The translations under genes and the position numbers were made by a program. 64,000 nucleotides of DNA from Blastomyces gilchristii SLH14081. Lineage: Eukaryota; Ascomycota; Eurotiomycetes; Onygenales; Ajellomycetaceae. Where the stretch lies: assembly GCF_000003855.2 (NCBI RefSeq), contig NW_003101679.1, positions 186,001 to 250,000 of the forward strand. Reading direction: 5' to 3'. Below, in pieces: positions 36,872-47,655 of this stretch; position 1 is the first letter of the stretch, and every line of letters starts with the position of its first letter. Below the pieces are notes generated by a model. It was not told the DNA's origin and did not search any database. It saw only the letters and a list, made by a program, of their open reading frames with translations.

Positions 36872-37044
36872 GTAGAGAGAGATATAAGAGACTCAGTTAC
36901 ATATAACACAGACAATTTCTTTATTATTATATATCTCAAGTTCTCAATCAACAATTCAATATTGAGATCATGATTATTGATGAATGTGAATCTATCAACA
37001 TATGAAAATTCTATACAAATTAAAATAAATATATCAGTATCTAC
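36872..37044 (+). other. spacer between T1 and T2
   Basis: About 170 bp AT-rich sequence without coding signal. It is either C-family internal sequence or, if T1-spacer-T2 moved as a unit, part of a foldback element. No second copy is in the window. Confidence 0.4.
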
Positions 37045-37549
37045 TAAACTGACTGCTGAGATTATGAATTTTATGTTTGATCTCATTTGGTCTAATCTTA
37101 TACATTTCTTGATGTGAATCCTGCTGAGACTAGTTGTTAAAAAAATATGTAAAGTGACTATATATAAGATCTTAAAATAAAATCATGACTTGAAAAAAAT
37201 GAGAAAGTGATCTCATTTAATTTCATTTAGTTTTATTCTTGGTATAAAGTTACTATTTTTATACATTTTAAGGTTTTTTTTGAATATTTTTAATTTTTTA
37301 AAAAGTAATGCTTTTTGATAACACTCAAATGAGATTTAAAGTCATTTAAAGAAGTAAAAATAATTTAAATTGAGAAGTACAAATCATGATCTCATTTGAA
37401 AAATGTGATAAGAGTAGACAGTAAGTCTCACTGAGACAGTATGAGACTACTATTTAATGTTAAAACTGTGTAATGAGATCAGTCAAATTGATAATGAGAC
37501 TATTAAAAAATCTAGTCCTTATCTCAGACACAGTCACACGGTCAGTCTA
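37045..37549 (+). mobile_element. DNA element T2, inverted relative to T1, mutated
   Basis: Same length (505 bp) and sequence as T1 in opposite orientation, with ends TAAACTGACTGC and GGTCAGTCTA. Nearly all differences from T1 are C-to-T or G-to-A. With T1 it forms a 1.18-kb imperfect palindrome. Confidence 0.75.
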
Positions 37550-37974
37550 GTATCTACAGTTATATAAAATGATCAGGAAATATGATCAGAAAATATAATC
37601 AGATACTTACTAAAGAAAAGAGAGTTGAGAGTGTATAAGAAGATGAAGAAGATATATCATTCATGATAGTATATTCTGACAATTGTTAGAAGATAAACAA
37701 GTTCTGGTCACATTTCATAATATATTACACTTACTGCTAATAAACTGCTCAGCATGAGCACTATAAGAACACTTGTTATTAGAATGAGAGATTATTATCA
37801 GCAACACATACAATGTGATAGATGAATAACAGATAGAAGATGTTGAATGAGAGAAGAGGTAGAAATCTTGAATGAGATGATGATATTCAACAATGATAAT
37901 AATGAAGAAGATAATTGAAGAATGAGAAAAGTTAGTGAATAAGTGATGTAATATAGTGAAAGTTTCTTTGTAAG
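37550..37974 (+). other. element C 3' internal sequence before insertion D
   Basis: About 425 bp AT-rich sequence with no recognisable frame. It ends in GTAAG (37970-37974), the left copy of the D target-site duplication, and the C sequence resumes at 45795. Confidence 0.6.
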
Positions 37975-38510
37975 TGTCACGCTCCCGGCCGCGCCAAGGC
38001 CCCGTTGCGGTTCCACACGGCCCATCGCTTCCATGCGGATGATTTCATTTCATCCGAACCGGTTTCCAACCACTCTATGACATCATTCGGATATATCATA
38101 GAAAGATCTGATTGATGAATATAAGAACCTCACTTCTATACAAGGTCAGCAGATTACTTTTCCTTGATAGTGAGATGCCGCTGAGATATCGCTCTGACTA
38201 TTCTCACTCATGAAATGAGAGAAGGTATTCACTCATTGTCTATATAGAAATAGCTAGATGCTGGCTTCTCATGAAAGAAGTCACGTTGATTTATTTTTTC
38301 TTCTACTGAAATATATATGAGAGTTACTGCATGTCTCATATAATCTTCTTAGTATACTAAGTATCATATCTGTGATATTCTCACAATAACCCTGTAGTCT
38401 ATGAGCTCACTATTCAAGCAAGATAGTCAAGCTCACTTATATGACTTCTCAAACAACTACTTCTATATAATATCACTGACTGGTCACTGCTTTGATTTCA
38501 TCACATTACA
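37975..38510 (+). repeat. D 5' LTR
   Basis: Starts TGTCACGCTCCCGG and ends CACATTACA. The first 125 bp (to about 38100) are GC-rich and unmutated; the remainder is AT-rich. Compared with the 3' LTR, the first 88 bp differ at about 29 sites that are almost all C/T or G/A. Confidence 0.95.
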
Positions 38511-38567
38511 ATTCAAATTACTTGATCTGATTATAAGTTTGAATCAGTCAAGCTCTAACAGACTGAT

Positions 38568-39640
38568 ATGACCTCATACACCTGTGCTGAGACTGACTCA
38601 ACCTCATTCTCTGGGGAAAATACTACATCATTCTCTAGAGTGCATACACCTCTACCTCAGCAGGAATTCAAGATTTCTGAATCTGCTGCACATTTTGACA
38701 TGAGCTCTTCAACCGCTCTGCCATCACCGCGGCCTCTACACACCTACATCTATCATGAAGATAGAGAGATTAAGGTCAGAGATTCTCTGAGATATAAGAG
38801 AAACATCTTGTCTGAATTTCACAGCTTTATCTGTACTCTTGAATGAAAATTCCACCTTAATCTGAGCTAGTATAATACTCATGAGATATGAGTAATATAC
38901 ACTGTCAACCTTTCTGAAGACATCTCTGCAACTACTTGAGTCATTAAGAAGAGAGAGCTTGAGTGTATCAATACTATCATGACTTGAGAAGAATTCAAGA
39001 ACTTTCTACTGAATCAAATCAAAGATTATCACAACTACAGCTTCACAGCAGTGCAGTGATTCAACTTATTATATTAATAAAATAATGAGAATTATTTCAA
39101 TTTCAATACAAGATTTGAAGAATATTGAGAGAAATTGACTGATGATTTAAACTAATTAAAAACACAGCTTTATCTCACAAAGCTGACTCACAAGATGCAG
39201 ATAATAATATTATAATATCAGAGTTTATCAATTAATCACACTGAGCTTGACAACCTGGCTTCTCAGATCTATTTGAATAATCAATTCTCTGAGAAAAAGA
39301 TTAACAAGATCTCTTCTAAGTAATTTATAACAGAATTTAAATAGTGCTGTGACAGCTTCAGTGTGAAGAAAGTAAAGAAGAATTTCAAGTATTCTGATTC
39401 TTCACTCACTGTAGAGAAATATTAAAAAAGATTTAATAAAAATCTCTATTTCAACTGCAGAGCTGATGATCACTATGTCAGTGATTATAAGAAGCTGAAG
39501 AAGAAAAGAAACTGAGAAGATATCTTTTCAAAGTTAACTTCTCTTCTGATAAATGTATTCATAGAAGATAAAGAAGAGAATGAAATGAAGAATTGATAAT
39601 TCTCACATCTCTGAGTTCATGTTATAATCACAATGTATAC
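38568..39640 (+). pseudogene. element D gag remnant
   Basis: The ATG at 38568 opens 92 codons (MTSYTCAETDSTSF start, with a Pro/Ser-rich segment around PLPQQEF and LPSPRPLHTY) before the first TGA, which replaces a Trp. The frame continues through a capsid-like region (FNTRFEEYWEKLTDDL, with TGA for the Trp, near 39100-39150) to a decayed zinc knuckle near 39446-39490 (YFNCRADDHYVSDY; the first and last Cys are Tyr). Order and motifs fit a gypsy gag. Less damaged near its start, probably because this is close to the element's edge. Confidence 0.75.
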
Positions 39641-39649
39641 TCTGAATAG

Positions 39650-42600
39650 AGAGATATCAGTGAGATGTCTACTTAACTCTGAGATAGATACTAACTTCAT
39701 ATTCTATTTCTTTTCTTTGATGAAGAATTGAAAGAAGATAAGTCTGTCAGATCATGTAAAATTTACTGATGAAATAAAATATCACTATTTTAACATAATT
39801 CAAGTGAAGTGTGTGATCATAGACTTAGAAGAAATCTTCAAGAAGAGCAGTCTGCTTCTTCATACAGTTAATATCATAGATAAGAATGTTATTCTAGATC
39901 TCTTATAATTGAGAGAAAACAATTCTCTCATTGACTGTGTCACTCAGATGTGATAATACTGTCTCACTAATGAAGAGACAGTGATAGAGAAATCTGAAGA
40001 GTTTTATCAGAAGAATCTTGAGAAAAAGATTGAGTCAATATACTGTATAGCAGATGATTGAGACTTGAGAACAGATGAAGAAGTTATCACTCTCACTATA
40101 AGATTAGTAGCAGTATTCATCATTGAAGATGAATATACATGATATCTCTTTACAGATTTTAAGAATGTCTTTTCAGAAAGAAAAGCAGTGAAGTTTTCTA
40201 ATATCAAGATATAATATAAGATTTATCTTGAAGACAGTGTAACAGCACTGTACAGGCTTCTTTATAACTTATCTGTAAAGGAATTGAATATTCTGTGTAA
40301 ATATCTTGAAGAAGTGCAATCAAAGAACTGAATATATTCATCAAAGAGTTCAGCAGAGACATCTATACTCTTTATACTTAAGAAGAATAATAGACTACAT
40401 CTATGCATAGACTACAGAGGTCTTAATAAGATAACAGTTAAGAATTGCTATTTATTACTACTAATTGATGAGATGATTGATTAATTATCTGAAGCAAAGA
40501 TGTTTTCAAAGATTGATATACAGAATATCTATCATAGAATCAGAGTTAATGAAGATAATATTTAAAAAACAGCTTTTCATATCAAGTACAGCAATTTTAA
40601 ATATCTTGTTTTATCTTTTAATATTTATAACACTTCAGTCATCTTTCAGACCTATATAAATGAGGCACTGCAAGGCCTTGTCAACATCTTCTGTATAGTA
40701 TATCTGAACAATATTCTAATCTTCTCAAAATCAGAGAAAGAACATGATACTCATGTTCAAGAAGTGTTGAGTTACTTGAGACAGTATTAACTCTATATAA
40801 ACACTGAAAAATACTGAAAAATACTCATTCTACATGCAGAAGATTGATTTCTTAGATTATATTATTGAGATGAACAGTATTTCAATGAACAGAAGCTGAG
40901 TCTCTGTCATTGAGAACTGGCCAGCATCACAGATGTACTGTGAGATGCAGGTATTTCTAGAATTTGTGAATTTCTACAGATAATTCATCTATACATATTC
41001 ACAGATTACTGCCCCTCTTACAGATCTATTAAAGAGAAGTGTGAAAGACAGAAAAATGAGACTGTTTATTCTCATTCAAGATACTGTGCAGATGTTTACA
41101 GAATTGAAACAAGCTTTTACAGATGTTATAATACTGAATCACTTTAATCCTGACTTACTCAGTCAGTATAAGACTGATGTATCTGAGAATAAGATCTGTG
41201 AAATCTTTTCACAGTTGATATTGAAGATCTTTCAATGTTGAAGGAATTAGAGAATAATTATCTCTGAGAAAATAGATAATGAATTGTCTGTCAGAGAAGG
41301 CTTTTTCATGAAGTCTATAAGACACTGTGAATGAAGATCAGTGATCTTCTTCTTCAAGAAGTTATCACTCACACAGAGAAGATATGATACTCATGATCAG
41401 AAGATATTAGTAATTATTGAATTCTTTAAGATCTAGTGACATTATCTTCAGAGTAGTAAGTACTCAGTGCAAGTTCTCACTGATTATATAAATCTGCATT
41501 ACTTCTTGACAACAAAGAGCTTGATAGAACATCAAGCCAGGTGAGTGAAGCTGCTTTTGAAGTATGATTTCTATATCTGATACTGTTCAGATCAGCTTAA
41601 TCTCATTGATATGTTATCTAGACAGTCTGATTATAATATCATTGATGCAGAGAAGAATTCTACAAAAGAACCTCTATCATCACTGCAGAAGAAGCTGGCT
41701 GCAGAGGGTTGAGATTCTCTGAAGCTCAGAAATGATGCTGATAAGACAGCTGTGTAATTCAGTATAGAAGATGAAAGAAAACCCAGATCTCTGCAGAGAA
41801 CTGATACTGAAGATCATGAGCTTCTCATATTATATCTTACAATCATTGAATTGACAAAGAATGAAATAATCTACAATCTTTCAATCTGACTACTTTTGAA
41901 ATTCATTAATAAGTTACAGAAGAGAGATGTCTCTACTGCAGCTTGAATTCAGAAGTTGAAGAAGAAAGAATTCAGTTTGAACTTGAAAGAGACAGACTCT
42001 GAGCAGAGTGATACTGCTAAGAAATCAAGTCACTGATAATTAGAAGAATATGAACTTCTACTGCTGAATGATTCAGTCTTTGTCTCTTATAGCAGAATAA
42101 TATATCAGAAGTTATTGAGAATTCATCATAATAATTCTTATACAGGGCACTTCAGATTAGAGAAGACTGAGAAGCTTCTAAAATATAAATATATTTAAGA
42201 CAAGCTTCAGACAGATGTTAAAGAGTATATTAAGACTTATAATATCTGTCAAAGAATAAAGATCTCATAGTATAAGTAATAGAGTGAGTTGATATCACTG
42301 CCTATTTCAAAGAACTCATAGTAGAATCTATCAATGAATTTCATAGTTGATCTGCTGAAGTCAACAAGAGTCAAAGAATATGACTTAATTTTAGTCATTG
42401 TTAACTGCTTCATGAAGATGATCAGATATATCTCTACTTATAAAAAGATTAAAGCCTCTGAATTGACTGATCTGTTTTTAGATATCATCATTTATAATCA
42501 TGATGCTCTAAAATTATTAATAACAGATTGAGAATTCCTCTTCATTAGCAAATACTGATCAGCTTTTTACTATCATCTTATAATAAGATGTCTTCTCAGT

Positions 42601-43440
42601 ACTGTATTTTATCTGCAGATAGATGATCAGACTGAACATCAGAATCAGACACTAGAATAGTATCTTTAAGTGTTCTATTCATATTATCAGAATAATTGAC
42701 TCAAACATCTTCTAATCACTGAATTTATATATAATAATACAAAGAATGCAATCTTAAAGATATCTTCTTTCTATACTTATTATGAATACAATTCTTTGTT
42801 ATTCAGTGACATTATGAACAATGTTTCAAAGAGAGAAATAGACAGTCAGAATATTAAACAGATACAGAGAACAGAGTATTTCTCAGTATCAGAAGTAAAA
42901 GTAAGATTGAAACTTTTAAACAAAATTTATAAGAAGATAGTAAAAAGTATTCACTGTATTCAGAAGTAGCAGATGAAATACTATAATTAAAAACATCTTT
43001 TAATAAAGTTCTTGATAGAGAATCAAGTGCTACTTTCAGTAAAGAATATCAAGACAATAAGATTATATAAGAAGCTCAGTGAGTGATGACTAGAATCTTT
43101 CTCAGTAATAAGAGTAATAAATAAGCAGATATATGAGTTGAAATTACTCACAGAATTGAAATCAATTCATTCTATTTTTCACATTTTCTATTTAAAGCTC
43201 TATAAACAATACTCTAGAGTGAAGCTGTCTCAGCTGAATAATATTGAGATTGAGAATGATACTGAATATCTTATGAAGAAAATATTGAATAAGTGAATAT
43301 ATTACAGCAAGCTTTAATATCTTGTGAAATAAAAAGATTATTCATTGTCAGAGAATTTATGAGAATCACTTGAGCATTTGAAAAATACTGAGAAAGAGAT
43401 TGTAAGCTATGAGACAGCTAGTAGAGATCATCTCATTACA
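39650..43440 (+). pseudogene. element D pol remnant: protease, RT, RNase H, integrase, chromodomain
   Basis: Retropepsin near 39670-39705 (LLNSEIDTNFIFYF; D-S-G now N-S-E). RT at about 40375-40770 (LHLCIDYRGLNKITVKNCY, catalytic YLNNILIFS near 40701-40725). RNase H from about 41040. Integrase at about 42120-42700 (MNFIVDLLKSTRVKEYDLIL near 42334, QTEHQNQTLE near 42630). Chromodomain at about 43264-43400 (KILNK-IYYSKL, KDYSLSENLWESLEHL). The stops are dense. It is a chromovirus like E1 but of a different family, since the LTRs and gag do not match. Confidence 0.85.
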
Positions 43441-45242
43441 CATCAGAGATATTGAACAAGAAATGCTGCTTAAAACTTCTCATTTTTTCTTAAAGAGTTT
43501 TTAGAGATGATTTTATAATAATGAGTCAGCATCTTATGAGCTCTATAGCACTCTTCTTCTATTTTCTCTCAAAGAGGTTTTTTAGAAGTTTAATAAGACT
43601 ACACAAGTGTAAAATTTCTCAAGCAGTTAATAAGAAAAGAAAGAGATATTTGAAATTAATAAAGATTAATATTATCAATCTACAGACTGTTATTATTCTA
43701 ATAGAGTCACAGCCTGCTGAAAAAGTAAAAAGAAGAATCAGAGTCTACTCATTAACAATCACACTCTCATTAAACTTATTCTTTACTATTGAAGTCTTCA
43801 GCACTGACATCTTTGCCTGCTGAGAAGTTAGTACTGTGATACTGTAGAGAAGCATACTGCAGAAGAGTATAAGAGATGCTGAAAGTATTAACTTATTAAC
43901 TTATAAAGCATCTCAGTCATCTGCTTTAACTGAAGTGAGATTCTCTTCAATCAGTGATTGATCTCTGTGATACTTTCAACAGTGATATCAGCTAACTTCT
44001 TCTTAAGATCAGTTATTCTGAGATGTTTTTTTATCTTGAAGATTCACACTTTCATCTTCTTTTACAGATGAGTAAGAGGGATCTTCTCAGTTTTAATAGA
44101 ATTTATTAATACTTGAAGCTCTGAGACTCTCACTCTGTACTGCTTGAGCATCTGAGCTTCTTGTCAGAGCTGATACAATGCCATCTTGTAGAGTAGGTAA
44201 TACTTACAGAGAGATAGAAGTCATTGTTACAGATACAACAGAAATAACAGAAGTGAGAGAAGAAGTAAATATATAAAATCTCTCTCTTCTTCAGCTGCTT
44301 AGTGCAGTGTAGATAAGTAGTGATACTGATCAGAGACTGCACTGAAGCCTTCTCACAGAGAGAAGACAAAGAAACTGTGAGACTCTGCAGACTCAACTCA
44401 GCAGCATTCTGAGCAGGGCTTGAGTGTGTCACAGAAGAGAAACTACAGATTGAGCTTCTCAGAGCCACTGTTTCTGAAATCAAGCTCTTCTCAGAGTTCT
44501 CTTCAAATGATCACACAGGATCATATATCACTGTGTTGATTGAAGGGAAGAGTGATGTCACAACAGCAGTGAGAGAGAAAGAGAAAGAATCAGACACAGA
44601 TAAATCAATCAGTAGAAGAAATGACACCTTACTACAAGGCACAGTGACTATCACTGCAGCTGTAAGAGAAGCAGAAGAAGATGTGACAATGAGAGCAGTG
44701 CTTTCACAGCTCATTGACATCACTGTCTTCATCTTCAACTGAGCTTTCTTGACAGTCACAGAGGCCACAGCTGCACTATGAAGATGTTTACTCACTAGAA
44801 AACATCAGAATAAGTTCTTTATTATTCTTTAAGAATGATACTTTCATACACTCACTGTTGCAATTGAGAGAGAGAAAAGAAAAATATTTCACAGAGAAGA
44901 GAATCTTTTCAAAAAAATCCTGTCACTACTGTTAGCTTTGTCTCTAAAACACATCACTTTTACAGAGAATTTTATATATAGAATAAAATATGATAAAAGA
45001 TCTACAAGTCACTTGTTAACTACATTTTCCTCATCTCAAATTAATATATAAGAAACTCACTTATCATGTGTTTGATTTGAATAAAGATGAATAAAGAGAA
45101 GATCTACACAGTCAGCAGAAAAACTCATCTATTTCTTTATATCATGTGCAGCACACACACTGTCAATCAGTTGATAACTATTGCTATATAACAAAGATAA
45201 TTTCTAATCTGATAATCTTAAGAGTATAGAGACTATACTCTT
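43441..45242 (+). other. element D 3' region between pol and 3' LTR
   Basis: About 1.8 kb without pol homology. It holds a 100-codon plus-strand frame (43521-43823, MSQHLMSSIALFFYFLSKRF, then Lys/Arg-rich) and, on the minus strand, two in-frame open stretches (44795-44511 and 44483-44130) separated by one TGA, giving about 210 Ser/Thr/Val-rich codons. None is recognised. The minus-strand pair occupies the same place as the antisense frame of family C but shows no evident similarity to it. Could be accessory genes or chance openness in mutated DNA. Confidence 0.4.
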
Positions 45243-45256
45243 AAAGAGAAGAGTAT
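45243..45256 (+). other. polypurine tract of D
   Basis: AAAGAGAAGAG followed at once by the 3' LTR start at 45257. Correct place for plus-strand priming. Confidence 0.55.
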
Positions 45257-45789
45257 TATCACACTCTCAGCTATGTTAAGACTCTGTTATGATTTCACAT
45301 AATTCATTGCTTTCATGCAGATAATTTCATTCTATCTGAACTAGTTTTCAATCACTCTATAACATTATTTGAATATATTATAGAAAGATCTGATTGATGA
45401 ATATGAGAATTCTGCTTCTATATAAGATTAGCAGATTACTTTTCCTTGATAGTGAGACACTGCTGAGGTATCACTCCAGCTATTCTCACTCATGAAATGA
45501 GAGAAGGTATTCACTCATTGTCTATATAGAATAGCTAGATGCTGGCTTCTTATAAAAGAAGTCAGTGATTCATTTTTTCTTCTACTGAAATATATATAAG
45601 AGTTACTGCATGTCTCATACAATCTTCTTAGTATATTAAGTATCATATGTGTGATATCCTTGCAATAACCCTGTAGTCTATGAGCTCACTATTCAAGCAA
45701 GATAGTCAAGCCCACTTATATGACTTCTTAAACAACTACTTCTATATGACACCGCTGACTAGTCACTGCTTCAGTTCTGCCATGTTACA
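45257..45789 (+). repeat. D 3' LTR
   Basis: Starts TATCACACTCTCAG (TGTCACGCTCCCGG in the 5' LTR) and ends CATGTTACA. Its inner start is mutated, while its outer end keeps GACACCGCTGAC and CTGCCATG that are mutated in the 5' LTR. Confidence 0.95.
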
Positions 45790-45794
45790 GTAAG

Positions 45795-45924
45795 AGTGTA
45801 TTTAAAACACTAGCTGAATCAGAAATAAGTCACACAATCATAAATACTAGTGATACACTAATTTACATAAAGTTAGAGTGTACATTATGATCACATTAGT
45901 GTGACTGAATCTGATGAGAGAGAA
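45795..45924 (+). other. end of element C internal region and polypurine tract
   Basis: The C sequence resumes after the right GTAAG. It ends in GATGAGAGAGAA (45913-45924), a polypurine tract directly before the C 3' LTR. Confidence 0.6.
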
Positions 45925-46091
45925 TGTGATTTGAAAGAATGTATAACTATCAGATAATAACACAGCTGCTTTCAAACTTGCTTATAAATGTAAAGAGGTC
46001 ATAGCGGCCACCAATTAATTTAGTGTACAATATATAAGAAGCCGGCGTAGGCCTGTAATCGTACGCTGGCTCAAGAAACCTTTGAATCACA
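45925..46091 (+). repeat. C 3' LTR
   Basis: 167 bp, the same length as the 5' LTR. The inner half is mutated (TGTGATTTGAAAG for TGTGGTTCGGAAG); the outer half retains AGCGGCCACC and GCCGGCGTAGGCC. Confidence 0.9.
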
Positions 46092-47655
46092 CAGAGTCAA
46101 TTAATGAAAATGAAGAAGAGACTCTTTCTCTGATTATATAATTTAAGCTCATCTTTATAACTCTCAGAGTATAGTTTATACAGGCCTTTTCAAATTTAAT
46201 AGCAGAAGAGAGAATTGAAGCTTCAATTTTCATTGCTTTAATAGAAGATGATTTGAATACTCTTAAAATTCTTCTCAAAGCTCTGTTTTGCAGACTTTGA
46301 AAGAGTGCAGTAAAATTTTCTTAATTATTTCATCAAACTTGAACTTTATAATCAGTTACTGAGATAATACAGACTATATATAACTATCTCATAGTCTGGA
46401 AGAATAGATCTCTCTCTGTATTTAATAGTCTTATTATACTATTTAATAGTCTTTCTGCCTTGATAGTTCTTTGTTAAATATAATATTTAAAATTCAACTT
46501 AGAGTTTAATTATACTTCTAATCATTTGACATTTAAACTGAGTTTAATCTCTCTATTTAGAAGAGTTAGACATAGTTCTTTCTCATTGAATCTAGAAAAG
46601 AAATGAATTCACTCAGTTTTATTCATATTAAATTGAATTTAATTGATATCTACTCTAACAAAGATTTTCTTTACTGCTTTTTCAATCACTTCTAAATTCT
46701 CTTTGATTGTTTTTAACCTGCAGACTAGATTAATATCATTCACATAGCTTGAAGATCACACTATTTTCATATCTCTATTCTTGAATAGATATGTGGTGTA
46801 TATTACAAATAAAATGAGTGAGATTGAGAATTCTTGCAGTACTTATATTTTTATCTCAGTCTTGTCTTATTTCATTTCATCAAAGAATAGTTATATAATT
46901 CTTTTAAATATAAAACAGTTAACTCATTTTATTAGAGTAAGTGACAGTTTTAACATCTTCAAAGTCTGAATTAATTTTGACTTTGAAACATGATCAAATA
47001 CTTCTTTTATATCAATAAAAACTGCAGTTGAGATTAGATCTGCTTGCTTTGTTATTTAAATGTTATAAATAACTGAGAGAATAGTGTCAATTACAGAGCA
47101 TTGTTTTCTATCTCTTATTTATTCACTGAATAGAAGAGAATTATTAATAGAGCTTATAAAAGATAGTTGAGTAGCTATTATCTTTTTTAAAATCTTTTCT
47201 AGAAAGCTCAATAGAGATATTACTCTATATGACTTAGAAATTGAAGTTTTTCTATTAGATTTTACAAGGATCACTTCAGTGGCTTCTCTCCAGCATTCAG
47301 AATGATATTCATTTTTCAAGAGATTGAGAAAGAGCTCAAAATATTCATTCTTTAAGTAGAAGTATGTATTTTGAATGATCAAGTGATTGATTGAATCAGG
47401 CTCTGCAGCAGTTTTAACTGAACTTGAGAAGATAGCTGACTCTAATTCATCTTGTGTAAGCTCAGGCCATTCCCAGTCATTTTCATCAATATAGTTGTGA
47501 AGTGATATATTCTCTTTCTCTGAATCTGAATCTGATGAGTTTTGAAAGAGAATTCTCATGAAAGCTTGACATTTTTCCTCAAAAGAATTTGCTGTATATG
47601 ATTCATTCTGAAACTCATATTTTAAGACTGGAAGTTTGGCTACACTTCTTGTTGA
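46092..47655 (-). pseudogene. copy B ORF2, reverse-transcriptase half
   Basis: Continuation of copy B beyond element C, minus strand: the MRRILRVFKSSSIKAMKIEA block (46087-46278), RT core, and a 146-codon open stretch at 47559-47119 (for example FSSSVKTAAEPDSINHLIIQ, where GPDSIN is expected). It stops at 47655 with the sequence for TRSVAKLP, so the 5' part of the element (endonuclease, ORF1) was never integrated. Stops elsewhere. Confidence 0.85.

Larger units (their letters stand above)
37975..45789 (+). mobile_element. chromodomain Ty3/gypsy retrotransposon D, complete but decayed
   Basis: LTRs of 536 and 533 bp (37975-38510, 45257-45789) flanked by the perfect 5-bp duplication GTAAG (37970-37974, 45790-45794). 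Internal order: gag (38568 on), retropepsin, RT, RNase H, integrase and chromodomain, then about 1.8 kb before the polypurine tract. It is inserted in the 3' internal region of element C. About 7.8 kb in total. Confidence 0.95.
27774..46091 (+). mobile_element. Ty3/gypsy retrotransposon C (167-bp LTRs), carrying nested insertions
   Basis: LTRs of identical length (27774-27940, 45925-46091) enclose gag-pol remnants. The insertion site in copy B is duplicated: CAGAGTC before the left LTR (27767-27773) and again after the right LTR (46092-46098). GAGTC would be the usual 5 bp. The span of 18.3 kb shrinks to roughly 8.2 kb when the nested I-like copy D-RH, DNA elements T1 and T2 and gypsy element D are removed. 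Confidence 0.9.
26197..47655 (-). mobile_element. I-like copy B, 5'-truncated, split by element C
   Basis: The 3' half is 26197-27773 (TTA run, 3' UTR, RNase H end) and the 5' half 46092-47655 (RT). Together they give about 3.1 kb of contiguous ORF2-3' sequence on the minus strand. The flanks AAGAGTA (26190-26196) and AAGAGTA (47656-47662) are the target-site duplication, and G1 sequence continues across it. Element C sits inside it. Confidence 0.9.

Noticed and set aside
44533..44742. 69-codon plus-strand frame in the D 3' region
   Set aside because: Shorter than and opposite to the minus-strand stretches; no support for coding.
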